The translations under genes were made by a program, and so were the position numbers. Below are positions 35,701 through 45,557 of a stretch of 64,000 bases of DNA, in pieces. Origin of the DNA: CAWBRY01 sp963791295. GTDB taxonomy: Bacteria > Bacteroidota > Bacteroidia > Chitinophagales > Chitinophagaceae. A model generated the notes under the pieces. That model was not told the DNA's origin, made no database searches, and saw only the letters and a list, made by a program, of their open reading frames with translations. The stretch spans positions 124,001 to 188,000 of the forward strand of contig CAWBRY010000004.1 of assembly GCA_963791295.1 (NCBI GenBank). The letters are read 5' to 3'. The stretch's first letter is position 1; the number at the start of each line of letters is the position of its first letter.

Positions 35701-35757
35701 CTGAACATGCTTGAATATAAATTGAAGAAAAGGGAAAATCAACCGGCTACATTTAAT

Positions 35758-36711
35758 ATGGCCATTACCGGGACGCGGATCGTTTTTATGGGAACGCCTG
35801 ATTTTGCCGTGCCATCGCTTGAAGCCCTGTTGAAAGCGGGATATAATATTGTTGGCGTCGTTACAGCACCAGATAAACCAGCCGGCAGAGGTATGAAATT
35901 GACAGAAAGCGCAGTTAAGAAATATGCCACCAAACGCGGTCTGAATATTTTACAGCCGGAAAAATTAAGAGACCCCGAATTTCTCAGCTCATTAAAGGGA
36001 CTGCATGCCAACTTGCAAGTGGTTGTAGCGTTTCGCATGCTGCCGGAAGTAGTTTGGAACATGCCTCCGATGGGCACGATCAACCTGCATGCATCTTTAT
36101 TGCCCCAATATCGCGGAGCCGCGCCCATCAACTGGGCGATCATCAATGGGGAAAGGGAAAGTGGCCTAACCACTTTCAAATTGCAGCAAGAAATTGATAC
36201 CGGAAATATTCTCATGCAGGAACAAATGCCAATTGGTGACGACGAAACAGCAGGTGAACTGCATGATCGTATGAAAGACACCGGCGCAGAATTACTGGTC
36301 AAAACAGTAACAGGATTGCTGGAAGATACACTGACCGAAAAGGAACAATTAACTATTCCTACATCCACTGAACAACAGACGCAGTCAACAACATTGAAAC
36401 ATGCACCCAAAATTTTCACGGAAACCTGCAGGATCAATTGGAATAAGAATGCTGTCGAAATCCACAATCAGATCCGTGGCCTTTCTCCTTTCCCAGGCGC
36501 CTTCACTGACCTGGGTGACAAGACGATCAAAATATTCCGGAGTGAAAAAGAAATGAGGATTCCAACCACGAGGAAAGGCAGGTGGGAATCAGATAAACGA
36601 ACATTTTTGAAATATGCCTGTGCAGATGGTTATATCCACGTAAAAGAACTGCAACTCGAAGGAAAAAAGAAGATGATGGTAGATGAGTTCCTGAGGGGTT
36701 ACCGTTTCTAG
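35758..36711 (+). CDS. fmt: Methionyl-tRNA formyltransferase
   Basis: Adds formyl to initiator Met-tRNA using 10-formyl-THF. MGTPDFAVPSLEALL is at the N-terminus; the catalytic region INLHASLLPQYRGAAPINWAI has the Asn and His of the active site; LQQEIDTGNIL supplies the Asp; the C-terminal tRNA-binding domain begins near INWNKNAVEIHNQIRGLSPFPGAF. The ATG at 35758 gives a normal 317 residues; the open frame starting at 35707 adds an unlikely basic extension. Its 3' end overlaps the convergent LysM gene by 4 bases. def is not nearby. Confidence 0.95.
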   Translation: MAITGTRIVFMGTPDFAVPSLEALLKAGYNIVGVVTAPDKPAGRGMKLTESAVKKYATKRGLNILQPEKLRDPEFLSSLKGLHANLQVVVAFRMLPEVVWNMPPMGTINLHASLLPQYRGAAPINWAIINGERESGLTTFKLQQEIDTGNILMQEQMPIGDDETAGELHDRMKDTGAELLVKTVTGLLEDTLTEKEQLTIPTSTEQQTQSTTLKHAPKIFTETCRINWNKNAVEIHNQIRGLSPFPGAFTDLGDKTIKIFRSEKEMRIPTTRKGRWESDKRTFLKYACADGYIHVKELQLEGKKKMMVDEFLRGYRF

Positions 36712-37499
36712 TAGTTCACCTTTACAATAAATTTCTCCACATCAGGGATCTCCAGAACCGAGGCAGCGGAGTTGCTGATACGAATATTGAGACCGTCATT
36801 CTGACGTATTCCGCTCATTTCTCCAAGTACTTTCGCATATACAGCTATGTTATTTTCAGGGTTGACGATCTTTACAATCTTTCCCGGCGATATGCCATCT
36901 ATCAACAAATAATATTTTTCATCCTGCCAACCACTGGCCGTCTTAAAAATGCCCGCAGTCAATGTTTCATTCTTAGATAAGGGATTGGCCTTTACTTGCT
37001 CATCAAAAGATGATTTGAAAAATCCTTTTTCATTCGCCTGTAACTTTGGTTCAGATTTTATAGCAGGTTCTTCTGTCTTTGGTTTGACAGTCGGTTGTTG
37101 CCGGACTACTTCAGTTTTTTCGGTTTCATTCTTCTTTACCACAACAGGAGCCATTTCATTGGAGATCAAATAACCCACAATCAATTTATTGCTACTCTGC
37201 TTGTCATATATGGGTGTTCCTTTATTATTGGATTGAGAAAAATTGGTAGAGACGAGCGGTATGCGGATCATTTGAGCCAGATCCAGGCCCTTGCTCATGT
37301 CCAATTTATTCAGGGCTGCAATCTCTTTCGGCGAAACATTGTAAAGGCGGCCAATGGAATAGAAATTCTCTTTTGCCGTTACCTTATGATCAAGATAATA
37401 TCCATTTTCATTGTGCCTAATGATCAGATCAGGTGATTGGGCAAGTATACTGCCGTATGATGCAATGAAAATAAAGGCGCAAAGAAAGAATCTCTTCAT
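36708..37499 (-). CDS. LysM domain secreted protein
   Basis: A 263-residue exported protein: signal peptide MKRFFLCAFIFIASYGSILAQ, one LysM-like peptidoglycan-binding motif (about residues 38-70: KENFYSIGRLYNVSPKEIAALN), a Lys/Glu/Pro-rich linker and a C-terminal domain (about 175-263) with GWQDEKYYLLIDGISPGKIVKI and VKV strands, resembling a double-psi barrel. It probably binds cell wall. The ATG at 37499 begins the signal peptide. It overlaps the end of fmt by 4 bases on the opposite strand. Confidence 0.8.
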   Translation of the reverse strand: MKRFFLCAFIFIASYGSILAQSPDLIIRHNENGYYLDHKVTAKENFYSIGRLYNVSPKEIAALNKLDMSKGLDLAQMIRIPLVSTNFSQSNNKGTPIYDKQSSNKLIVGYLISNEMAPVVVKKNETEKTEVVRQQPTVKPKTEEPAIKSEPKLQANEKGFFKSSFDEQVKANPLSKNETLTAGIFKTASGWQDEKYYLLIDGISPGKIVKIVNPENNIAVYAKVLGEMSGIRQNDGLNIRISNSAASVLEIPDVEKFIVKVNY

Positions 37500-37553
37500 A
37501 GTGATCCGATTTATATACAAAGATGTGGAAATTTTACTGTCTCCTTAATTTAG

Positions 37554-38915
37554 TTAACGATCCTTTATGATCCGCAGCTCTTTAGGATAGTAATTATTAA
37601 CGCGTGTGGGGAGAACGTTGATCCAGCCCAGGTTCAAGCCCTTATATCGTACGAGATGCCATCCGCGGGTTGAGGAGCTGATGTTCAGGTCCGACCTTTT
37701 TAAGTAGGAGATCGATTCATCATAGTTCAACTCTATTGAAGGAATGGACTCGTTTACCAGGTCGCTCATGGCCAATGAATGATCCGGAACCAATTTATCC
37801 CGCATTAGTTCGCCGATGATTGTACCGGAATAAATGACGCCCAGATTTTGCAATAGCCAATAGAATTCAGATTCAAGTCCATTTGGCCAGGCGTATATTG
37901 TATTATTGTGTTTCATTAAATAGCTTGCTGCACTCACCCATTGATCTACGATGGCGCGTTCCTTGTGATTCAATTCCTTTTTTTCAATCTTTCTTTTAAA
38001 AGTTCCCTCGTACTCTCCATCCCTTTTTTGAAAGCAAGTCAGGAAAAATCCTTCGCCCTTCAATTGATAAGGCCAGAACCGGTAACCCTGCGCTGATGAG
38101 GAAGTCTGCACTGACACAATATTCCATTCAAGTGGGACCGTCAGCTGACAGCTCGCAACATCCATTTGATTCATCATCCAATTCATAATATCTTCATCTT
38201 CTTCTTGTGAATAGGAGCAGGTACAATAGATCAATGAGCCATTTTTTTTCAGAGATGGCCACACATCGGCAAGAATTCTTTTTTGTCGTTGACTGCAGAC
38301 TTCCACTGCATTTTCACTCCATTCGCCAACCAACCCGGGATCACGTCGAAATAATCCACTTCCGCTGCAGGGAGCATCTACAACGATCAGATCGAAATAA
38401 TTCTCCAGTTTTTTGAATTCTGCCGGGTCATTTCTTGTCACGACGACGTTATTGGAACCCCATTTAATCATGTTATCCCGTAAGATCTGTGCCCTGGCCC
38501 GGATCACCTCATTACTTACCAATAAGCTCTCTTTGCCGAGCAACGACTGAATATGGGTGGACTTTCCACCCGGAGATGCGCATAGGTCCAGTACCTTCAG
38601 TGGTTTGCTGAGGTCGACTGTTTGAATAATGGCCTGCTCCAAAAACATACCCGAAGCCTCCTGCACATAATATGAGCCGGCATGAAAAAGGGGATCGAAA
38701 GTGAAAGATGGACGCTCTTTTAGATAATAACCATAACGCGACCAGGGAATGCGTTCTGTATCCGTTGAAAATACCTGATTTGGTGGAATCTCTTTGATGG
38801 GATTCACCCTGATAGAAGTTACCTGCTCTCCGGAATTATGCACTTTTTCAAAAGCTTCTCTATTGAAACCCTTCAGACCTTCCAGCGAAAGGATTAATTC
38901 TGTTGGCAGTGACAC
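37554..38915 (-). CDS. RsmF-like rRNA cytosine-C5 methyltransferase
   Basis: NOL1/NOP2/Sun family RNA m5C methylase, 453 residues. SAM motif I is LDLCASPGGKSTHI; the two cysteines of the mechanism are in VVDAPCSGSGLF (motif IV) and YCTCSYSQEED (motif VI, Cys233). The C-terminal domain after residue 320 (GWHLVRYKGLNLGWINVL at the end) matches RsmF-type extensions rather than RsmB, and no NusB-like domain precedes. The target, presumably a 16S cytosine, is inferred from the family. Confidence 0.88.
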   Translation of the reverse strand: MSLPTELILSLEGLKGFNREAFEKVHNSGEQVTSIRVNPIKEIPPNQVFSTDTERIPWSRYGYYLKERPSFTFDPLFHAGSYYVQEASGMFLEQAIIQTVDLSKPLKVLDLCASPGGKSTHIQSLLGKESLLVSNEVIRARAQILRDNMIKWGSNNVVVTRNDPAEFKKLENYFDLIVVDAPCSGSGLFRRDPGLVGEWSENAVEVCSQRQKRILADVWPSLKKNGSLIYCTCSYSQEEDEDIMNWMMNQMDVASCQLTVPLEWNIVSVQTSSSAQGYRFWPYQLKGEGFFLTCFQKRDGEYEGTFKRKIEKKELNHKERAIVDQWVSAASYLMKHNNTIYAWPNGLESEFYWLLQNLGVIYSGTIIGELMRDKLVPDHSLAMSDLVNESIPSIELNYDESISYLKRSDLNISSSTRGWHLVRYKGLNLGWINVLPTRVNNYYPKELRIIKDR

Positions 38916-38952
38916 GATCCAAAGTTATGAACAGGACTATCGATACATTTTA

Positions 38953-41190
38953 TTAAAAAGCTTTTTTCGAAATAATGTTCGTTGCCTGCTGAACGACGGT
39001 CGTATACGCATCCAGGGTTTTCGAAACAATTTCGATATTTTCCTGGGCTTCCTTCCATTTCCTTTCTTCGATGGCTTCACGAATGCCCGGCAATGTTTTT
39101 ACACCATAGCCGGTATAAAGTCCCGGGGCATATATCTGGTGCTTGTACCAGGGTCTTCGGGGAAGACCTTTATCATTGATCAGACTCCTCTCCGCTTTGA
39201 ATAGTATTTCATTCAATTCTTTCTTTTTGTCAGCTGGCAATGGAAGACCGTTATCGTATTGCTTTTGAAATTCTTCAGAGCTATTTTTCAACTGCACCAA
39301 CGTATTTTCCAAATCGCTGAAATTAAGAAATGGCACTGCATCTTTGGGCTTGGGTGAGCGGAAATTCTTTGTAGGATCTTTTGCGAGGTCGTATAATTTA
39401 TCCCGGATCATTTTGTTTTCCTGTTCGGTCTTCGTCCTTTCAGTCTCCAGCAATGTCTTTAACTCTGTGACATAATCGGCGACCGTCTTATAAAAGCTAT
39501 TAAAATTAAAAGGTAGGATATCGGAATTAGCCATACGCATCGTCATCCTTCCAGCGGTTTTTGATAATGCTACTCCATATTGAAATCCCGGGTCTTTGAA
39601 TTTAATGAAATGCTCATAGGTATCATAGATGGAATGATACTGGCCGCCAGGGCTTTCTCCACCGAAGCCAAGATTCATAGAAGCAATGCCGAGAAATTGA
39701 AGAAACCCTGAGAAATCGGAGCCTGCACCGAGGGCTTCGAGTTTAAGTTCCTTATCGTCCAGCAATTTTGCTCTCGCCCCTTTGTCTGCCTCAACCACAT
39801 CAGCAGCGTGCCGCCTTTCCTTAATCGATACTCCTGTTTGTGGATCTTTCACATCACCTGTTACTTCATTGTAAAATCGCTCCAGCGTATGTGATCCTCC
39901 CGCATCAACGAAACCACGGGAGCTTCCATCTGTATTCAGGTAAAAGACGGCCTTTTTTCTTAGCTCTTCCTGGTGGTCCTCCGCCCATTCGGTCGACCCG
40001 AGCAGTGAAGGTTCCTCAGCATCCCATGCACAAAAAACCAATGTCCTTTTTAACTTCAATCCTTTTTTAACTAACTCACCGATCGCTTTCGCCTCACTTA
40101 ATTCGGCGACCATGCCGCTAATCGGATCTTCGGCGCCATTTACCCAGGCGTCATGATGATTTCCCCGAATCACCCATTCGTCTGGCAATTCGGATCCTGG
40201 CAACTTTGCTATCACATTGTAGATTGCTTTTTGGTCCCAATTAAATTGAAGTTTCAAATGGATCTTTTCATTGCTCGGCCCTACATGATAAGTGATTGGC
40301 AAAGCACCGCGCCAGGATTGAGGAGAAACTGGCCCTTTTAACGACTGCAACAGGGGTAACGCGTCTTCCCAGGAAATCGGTAGGACTGGGATTTTCATGA
40401 TAGTAATGGCATCTTTTCTATCCAACCGCTTGGCATCTTTTGTCGCTCCTACTCCCGGCGTCAACGGATCACCCGGATATTGCGGCATATCCAATACCGA
40501 TCCTCGCTGAACTCCGTCTTTTGGGCGAAAAGCACCCTGCGGGTAAACATCACCCTGTCCATAGCCATCATCTTCAGGATCTGAATAAATAATGCACCCG
40601 ATGGCTCCATGCTCGGCTGCCACCTTCGGTTTGATCCCTCTCCATGATCCGCCATATCGCGCAATCACAATTTTTCCTTTTACATCGATTCCCATTTTTT
40701 CCAATTCTTCGTAATCCGCAGGGATTCCCCGATTCACAAAAACGAGTTCAGCTGTCACGTCGCCATCTGCAGAATAAGAATTGTAGGAAGGCAGTTGTTC
40801 CGATTTTTGTCCGCTCGTCTTATCTTCTTTCAGCGTTGGTTCTTCCAACTTCGCTTTATAAGGTTTTGGCCCCAACAACTCTAGCGACCTGAATTTCGGT
40901 GTGGGAAATAGCACAGAATATTCGGCGATCTCCGTTTGATAACCCCATGAACGAAATAGATTCGCCAGGTAATCCGCATTCGCCTTATCATGAGGACTGC
41001 CTACATGATGCGGATGCGAAGTAAGGAATTGCATCCAGCTATCCTGGTCTTTCGCATTCAATAGATCATCAAATTGTTTTTCCCAATTGATCTGCTTGAC
41101 TGCATTGGAATCGGTGAAGCCCATTATTTTTTGTCCATTGGAGATGATCGCCCATGTCAAAAGCAATAAGACCAGGTTTAGTCTTTTCAT
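38953..41190 (-). CDS. M28 family metallopeptidase, glutamate carboxypeptidase II-like
   Basis: A 745-residue secreted dizinc peptidase with the PSMA/transferrin-receptor layout: signal peptide (MKRLNLVLLLLTWAIISNGQ), a protease-associated insert (about residues 110-330, with GKIVIARYGGSWRGIK), the M28 core (about 330-580: GNHHDAWVNGAEDPISG with zinc His and Asp, WDAEEPSLLGS with catalytic and zinc Glu, and the late YHSIYDTYEHF with zinc His), and a helical dimerisation domain. The ATG at 41190 is selected because the signal peptide starts there. It would release C-terminal Glu/Asp from peptides in the periplasm. Confidence 0.92.
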   Translation of the reverse strand: MKRLNLVLLLLTWAIISNGQKIMGFTDSNAVKQINWEKQFDDLLNAKDQDSWMQFLTSHPHHVGSPHDKANADYLANLFRSWGYQTEIAEYSVLFPTPKFRSLELLGPKPYKAKLEEPTLKEDKTSGQKSEQLPSYNSYSADGDVTAELVFVNRGIPADYEELEKMGIDVKGKIVIARYGGSWRGIKPKVAAEHGAIGCIIYSDPEDDGYGQGDVYPQGAFRPKDGVQRGSVLDMPQYPGDPLTPGVGATKDAKRLDRKDAITIMKIPVLPISWEDALPLLQSLKGPVSPQSWRGALPITYHVGPSNEKIHLKLQFNWDQKAIYNVIAKLPGSELPDEWVIRGNHHDAWVNGAEDPISGMVAELSEAKAIGELVKKGLKLKRTLVFCAWDAEEPSLLGSTEWAEDHQEELRKKAVFYLNTDGSSRGFVDAGGSHTLERFYNEVTGDVKDPQTGVSIKERRHAADVVEADKGARAKLLDDKELKLEALGAGSDFSGFLQFLGIASMNLGFGGESPGGQYHSIYDTYEHFIKFKDPGFQYGVALSKTAGRMTMRMANSDILPFNFNSFYKTVADYVTELKTLLETERTKTEQENKMIRDKLYDLAKDPTKNFRSPKPKDAVPFLNFSDLENTLVQLKNSSEEFQKQYDNGLPLPADKKKELNEILFKAERSLINDKGLPRRPWYKHQIYAPGLYTGYGVKTLPGIREAIEERKWKEAQENIEIVSKTLDAYTTVVQQATNIISKKAF

Positions 41191-41251
41191 TGTGAATGTT
41201 TTTATTTTAGATTTAGTTTTCTCAAATACCGTCACCATTTATATCATCATT

Positions 41252-42691
41252 CTAAGTAGATTTTATTTCTGCAATTAGATTCTGCAATACTTTCTTCGCA
41301 TCGCCAAACAGCATGGATGTTTTTTTCTGAAAAAAGAGATCATTCTCAATACCCGCATATCCCGGCTTCATACTGCGTTTGTTCACGATCACTACTTTGG
41401 CAAGTTCCACATCCAAAATGGGCATGCCGTAAATAGTGGAATCGGGATCATGTTTGGCAGCAGGATTGACGACATCATTAGCTCCCAGGATCAACACGAC
41501 ATCGGTCGTTGGAAATTCCTCATTGGCCTGCTCCATTTCCAGGAGTTTTTCATAGCTCACATCTGCTTCGGCCAACAGCACATTCATGTGACCTGGCATG
41601 CGTCCTGCTACGGGATGGATGGCATATCTTACACTAACTCCTCGCTCTTCCAGGATTTTCTCTAACTCATGACATGCATGCTGGGCCTGGGCTACAGCCA
41701 ATCCGTATCCCGGTACGATCATCACTTTATGAGCATAGCTCATCACCACGGCTGCATCACTGAGAGTAATTTCCTTATGGGAACCCTGTTGCTTTGCAGC
41801 GACTGCACTGTCCTTACTTACTCCAAAGGAACCGATAAGGACATTCAGGAGCGAGCGGTTCATTGCTTTGCACATCAGTATGGTTAGCAATGTCCCCGCA
41901 GCTCCCACGAGTATACCACCCGTCAACATAACTTTATTATTGTACAGAAAACCGCCACAGGCCGCCGCTACTCCTGTAAAAGAATTTAACAGCGAAATTA
42001 CCACGGGCATATCTGCTCCTCCAATAGGCATGACGAAGAACACGCCATATAATAAAGAGAGGGCAAAGATGATGTAGAAGAGGATGCTATTGGCGGGAGT
42101 AAAATTAAATATCAGGTAAGCAGCCATCGAAAGAATAGCTATCAGCATACCGATATTAAAGATATGCTGGCCCCTGAATGAAAAGTCTTTTACTTTTCCA
42201 TTGAGCTTGCCCCATGCAATCATACTACCTGCAAATGAAACAGATCCGATTATCAGGCCCAGGCAAATGATCAAGAGTAGTTCTGGCGAAAAGTTTGGCT
42301 TATGATAGCCTGCCCCATACTTTTCATACAATTCTTCAAAGTGTTTGATATGACTGAACTCTACAATGCTGATCAACGCTGCACAGGCTCCTCCCATCCC
42401 ATTAAACATACTCACCATCTCAGGCATGGCCGTCATCTTCACTTTTTTGGCAGCCAACGTACCGATGATGCCACCCAATACGATCCCCCCGAAAATCCAT
42501 CCATGATTATGGAGTTTCGTACCACCGTCGTCTTTATATAGAAAAATAGTTCCGGCGATAGCCACGCTCATCCCAGCAGCCGCCACCAGATTGCCTCTGC
42601 GCGCAGTAACCGGATTAGATAACATCTTTAATCCAAGTATAAATGTTATCGAGCCGATCAGGTAACAAACTGTAAGTATGTCTAATTCCAT
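41252..42691 (-). CDS. pntB: NAD(P) transhydrogenase subunit beta
   Basis: Membrane subunit of the proton-translocating transhydrogenase (dII/dIII). Nine or so hydrophobic helices span the first 270 residues (ANSILFYIIFALSLLYG, FVMPIGGADMPVVISLLNS in part), and the C-terminal NADP(H)-binding domain has VPGYGLAVAQAQHACHEL, HPVAGRMPGHMNVLLAEA and LGANDVVNPAAKHDP. The 479-residue length is normal. It is the third gene of a pntA1-pntA2-pntB run with 17-19 base spacers. Confidence 0.97.
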   Translation of the reverse strand: MELDILTVCYLIGSITFILGLKMLSNPVTARRGNLVAAAGMSVAIAGTIFLYKDDGGTKLHNHGWIFGGIVLGGIIGTLAAKKVKMTAMPEMVSMFNGMGGACAALISIVEFSHIKHFEELYEKYGAGYHKPNFSPELLLIICLGLIIGSVSFAGSMIAWGKLNGKVKDFSFRGQHIFNIGMLIAILSMAAYLIFNFTPANSILFYIIFALSLLYGVFFVMPIGGADMPVVISLLNSFTGVAAACGGFLYNNKVMLTGGILVGAAGTLLTILMCKAMNRSLLNVLIGSFGVSKDSAVAAKQQGSHKEITLSDAAVVMSYAHKVMIVPGYGLAVAQAQHACHELEKILEERGVSVRYAIHPVAGRMPGHMNVLLAEADVSYEKLLEMEQANEEFPTTDVVLILGANDVVNPAAKHDPDSTIYGMPILDVELAKVVIVNKRSMKPGYAGIENDLFFQKKTSMLFGDAKKVLQNLIAEIKST

Positions 42692-42708
42692 AGATCTTTT
42701 ACGGTCGA

Positions 42709-43020
42709 CTAATTTGATTTTGGAGGTTTTTTCCTGAACATTTCCAACATTCTATCCGTAACCACAAATCCGCCAACTACATTAAGCGTTCCTAACACGA
42801 CTGCCAGGAAGCCCAGGACCAGGGCGAAATAATTATCCGCTTCAGCCTTCCCCATCACAATAATAGCCCCGATGATCACGACGCCATGTATTGCATTGGC
42901 TCCGCTCATCAAAGGTGTATGTAATACACTGGGCACTCGCCCAATGACTTCAATGCCTATAAATATCATCAGGACGACGATATAGATCATTTGTTGATTT
43001 GCATGAATCCACGATAACAT
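42709..43020 (-). CDS. NAD(P) transhydrogenase subunit alpha part 2
   Basis: A 103-residue protein with three hydrophobic helices (about 10-28, 38-58 and 62-85), containing IGIEVIGRVPSVLHTPLMSGANAIHGVV, read in parts, the hallmark of the small membrane alpha2 subunit (PntAB). It carries the alpha-side membrane helices in organisms where PntA is split. Spacers are 19 bases to pntA1 and 17 to pntB. Confidence 0.95.
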   Translation of the reverse strand: MLSWIHANQQMIYIVVLMIFIGIEVIGRVPSVLHTPLMSGANAIHGVVIIGAIIVMGKAEADNYFALVLGFLAVVLGTLNVVGGFVVTDRMLEMFRKKPPKSN

Positions 43021-43039
43021 ATTCTATACTTTTTTATTT

Positions 43040-44158
43040 CTATAAACTTCCCGCTACTCTTTCATTCACAATTTTTCCAGCATGAGTAATACAACTTCCT
43101 TTCACTAAGTCATCATCCCAATTCAGATGGAGTTGTCCTTCCTTCGTAATGATCAGTTGCAAAAAATTCAATACGTTCTTCCCATAAAGTTTGCTTGCAT
43201 CCGAAGGCATAGTGGCCGGGAGGTTGGAATCACCGATAATGGACACCCCTTCATAAACTACCGTTTCATTATTCCTGGTCACCGGTGTATTCCCTCCTGT
43301 TGCAGCGGCAATGTCGACTATAACCGATCCTGTACGCATTGCTCTGATCATTTCTTCCGTAATTAGAATGGGTGCTTTCATTCCCGGGATTTGAGCAGTC
43401 GTAATCACTATATCAGACTTTGCTATTCGATCGGCAATGCGCTCTTTCTGGCGTTGCATGAATTCGTCGCTTTGTTGCACGGCATATCCCCCAGCCTTAC
43501 TTGAATCTGCCGCTCCTTCTACTTCGACAAACTTGGCTCCCAGACTAATCACTTCTTCTTTCACTTCAGGCCGCGTATCAAAAACTTCCACAACAGCTCC
43601 TAACCTTCTTGCAGTCGCAATCGCCTGCAATCCAGCTACCCCAGCTCCAAGTATCAAGACTTTTGCCGGAGTGATCGTTCCTGCAGCAGTCATGAACATA
43701 GGAAAATACCTTCCGTATAAATTGGCCGCCGTCAGCACAGCCTTGTATCCGGCAATGTTGGCCTGCGAACTAAGTATGTCCATGGATTGAGCACGGGTTG
43801 TCCTCGGCAACATATCCAGCGAAAAAGAAGTAATACCCATTTCAGCCCACCGTTTCATCAGTCCGGCGTCGAACAACGGATGATAAACACCGATGAGGAT
43901 CATCGATGATCGTTGCCCCATTTCTATCTTTGCCGGCTGATTAATGGAAAGAATAATTTCAGCAGAGGAGAATATTTCATTTGAATCCATGATCCTGGCT
44001 CCAGCCTTTTCATATTCGGCATTTTCGCAAAATGCCTTTTCGCCTGCGCCGCTTTCTACAATGACAGTAATGCCTTTTTTGGTGAGAGTGCCGACCGACT
44101 CGGCAAGTAGCGATACTCTTGTTTCATGGGGAGGTTCTTTTAAAAGACCGAGGATCAT
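43040..44158 (-). CDS. NAD(P) transhydrogenase subunit alpha part 1
   Basis: The soluble NAD(H)-binding dI component, 372 residues, related to alanine dehydrogenase. MILGLLKEPPHETRVSL opens the protein; AGYKAVLTAANLYGRYFPM and ILGAGVAGLQAIATARRLGA, with the Rossmann GxGxxG, and RPEVKEEVISLGAKFVE follow. The split from the membrane part (alpha2) is the layout known from Rhodospirillum and common in Bacteroidota. First gene of the three-gene run. Confidence 0.95.
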   Translation of the reverse strand: MILGLLKEPPHETRVSLLAESVGTLTKKGITVIVESGAGEKAFCENAEYEKAGARIMDSNEIFSSAEIILSINQPAKIEMGQRSSMILIGVYHPLFDAGLMKRWAEMGITSFSLDMLPRTTRAQSMDILSSQANIAGYKAVLTAANLYGRYFPMFMTAAGTITPAKVLILGAGVAGLQAIATARRLGAVVEVFDTRPEVKEEVISLGAKFVEVEGAADSSKAGGYAVQQSDEFMQRQKERIADRIAKSDIVITTAQIPGMKAPILITEEMIRAMRTGSVIVDIAAATGGNTPVTRNNETVVYEGVSIIGDSNLPATMPSDASKLYGKNVLNFLQLIITKEGQLHLNWDDDLVKGSCITHAGKIVNERVAGSL

Positions 44159-44236
44159 GAAAGATTTTAGATTTTAAATTTCAATACCATCACATCGAGC
44201 AATTTATCATCGATTTCGCGCTGAAGATACCAAATT

Positions 44237-45046
44237 TTAAAATCGGATCGTAAAATGTTGTTGCTCCCTGAACTCAGGTCGAAATAAAATAATACCCATA
44301 AAAAAAATATCGATGGAACATAGTACAGACTTATGTTTCCGGATATTACTCCACGCAGTCTCCATCCCGCTACTCCAATGTATATCGTCAAAAATTAATA
44401 TTGAATTATCGTGAGTTTTGGGAAGCAGTTGTTGGAAATAATTTTCTGTTGGCAATTGTTGATGATTCCCATCAACAAAAGCAAAATCAATCGAAGCAAC
44501 ACTATTGAGGATGGCCGGAAGCGAATCGTCAAAATTCCCAACGACCAGTCGAACATTAGAGAGATTCAAATGGCGAAAGGTCTTCTCAGCAAGAGCAGCG
44601 ATGGCCTCCGATGCTTCTATAGTAATGAAATTTGCTGAAGGCAGTGCTGATGCCAAATAAGAGCTCGTAATCCCCAGGGATGTTCCCAATTCCAGGATCG
44701 TTTGAGGCTGATACTTCTGAATCATTCGGAAAAGCAACTGGCCATATTTTCTGGACTTGACGGCATTCCTGGCAATGGCGGCAACCGACCTCCGTTCTGA
44801 CTTATCGAACGAGGAACCAGCGCCAAAATCCTGAATGAGCAAATTACTCTTGTCCTTCTCCAATTCCTTCCTTCGTTGTTCTATTGATTCGTAAGGGGGA
44901 TAGACTCGTTTGTCATTCAGGACCGAACTAATGAAATCAAAAACAAAGGGTGAGTGAATACCATGACCTTTTCCGGAGGAAGCACGCAGAAAGTAGTCGA
45001 GATATTTGAAGGCAATTTGAACGGGTGAATACGACTGGGATTTCAT
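44237..45046 (-). CDS. Class I SAM-dependent methyltransferase (O-methyltransferase-like)
   Basis: A 269-residue methyltransferase-fold protein. The N-terminus GKGHGIHSPFVFDFI is typical of a Bacteroidota family, SAM motif I is LELGTSLGITSSYLASA with the acidic EASEAIAAL after it, and VDGNHQQ follows as in catechol O-methyltransferase-like folds. The substrate is unknown. The ATG at 45046 shares its A with the stop codon of folA (TAATG), so I prefer it to an upstream ATG at 45061; the two genes are probably translationally coupled. Confidence 0.8.
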   Translation of the reverse strand: MKSQSYSPVQIAFKYLDYFLRASSGKGHGIHSPFVFDFISSVLNDKRVYPPYESIEQRRKELEKDKSNLLIQDFGAGSSFDKSERRSVAAIARNAVKSRKYGQLLFRMIQKYQPQTILELGTSLGITSSYLASALPSANFITIEASEAIAALAEKTFRHLNLSNVRLVVGNFDDSLPAILNSVASIDFAFVDGNHQQLPTENYFQQLLPKTHDNSILIFDDIHWSSGMETAWSNIRKHKSVLCSIDIFFMGIILFRPEFREQQHFTIRF

Positions 45047-45537
45047 TACTTCCTTTCCCAAACTTCAAATGAATAATCAAATTCATTGTTCTCATCTGCC
45101 AGGTGGTCATCATGACTCACCAGTCGCCACTCCGCAGCATCGATAACGGGAAAATAAGTGTCTCCTTCCGGATTTGCCTTTATCCTGGTAATATATATAC
45201 GGTCTGCTTTTTCAAAAACCATCTTAAATATTTCCCCACCTCCAATAATCATGATTTCCCTTGCATCTGCTTTTTTTGCAACAGATATCGCCTCTTCGAG
45301 GCTACTGACCACTACCGTGTTTTCTGCTTTCCATTCTGGTTGACGTGTGATAATAATGTTTTTTCTTCCGGACAAGGCCTTTCCCAATGAATCAAATGTC
45401 TTTCGACCCATGATCACCGGCATCCCCCACGTTACGTTTTTAAAATATTTCATATCATTCGGCAAACACCAGAGTAATTTATTACCCTGGCCAATCACAT
45501 TGTTCGTTGCTGCCGCGACTACTAGGGAGATTTTCAT
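45046..45537 (-). CDS. folA: Dihydrofolate reductase
   Basis: Reduces dihydrofolate to tetrahydrofolate. In 163 residues, the active-site Asp28 is in WCLPNDMKYF, NADPH binding is in MGRKTFDSLG and IIIGGGEIFK, and the late DTYFP is in place. thyA, its metabolic partner, is 1.9 kb away on the same strand, not adjacent. The 17-base spacer to the thioesterase gene upstream is made of a 7-base repeat. Confidence 0.96.
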   Translation of the reverse strand: MKISLVVAAATNNVIGQGNKLLWCLPNDMKYFKNVTWGMPVIMGRKTFDSLGKALSGRKNIIITRQPEWKAENTVVVSSLEEAISVAKKADAREIMIIGGGEIFKMVFEKADRIYITRIKANPEGDTYFPVIDAAEWRLVSHDDHLADENNEFDYSFEVWERK

Positions 45538-45557
45538 TACTTACTACTTATTAATTA
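45537..45557. repeat. 7-base tandem repeat filling the thioesterase-folA spacer
   Basis: Three consecutive 7-mers TTACTTA, CTACTTA, TTAATTA. They run from the thioesterase stop codon (45555-45557) to the first base pair of the folA start codon, so the whole spacer is repeat. Confidence 0.6.

Noticed and set aside
35739..36467. Minus-strand open frame of 242 codons opposite fmt
   Set aside because: Long but Ser/Cys-rich and antisense to an intact fmt; a shadow of its codon usage.
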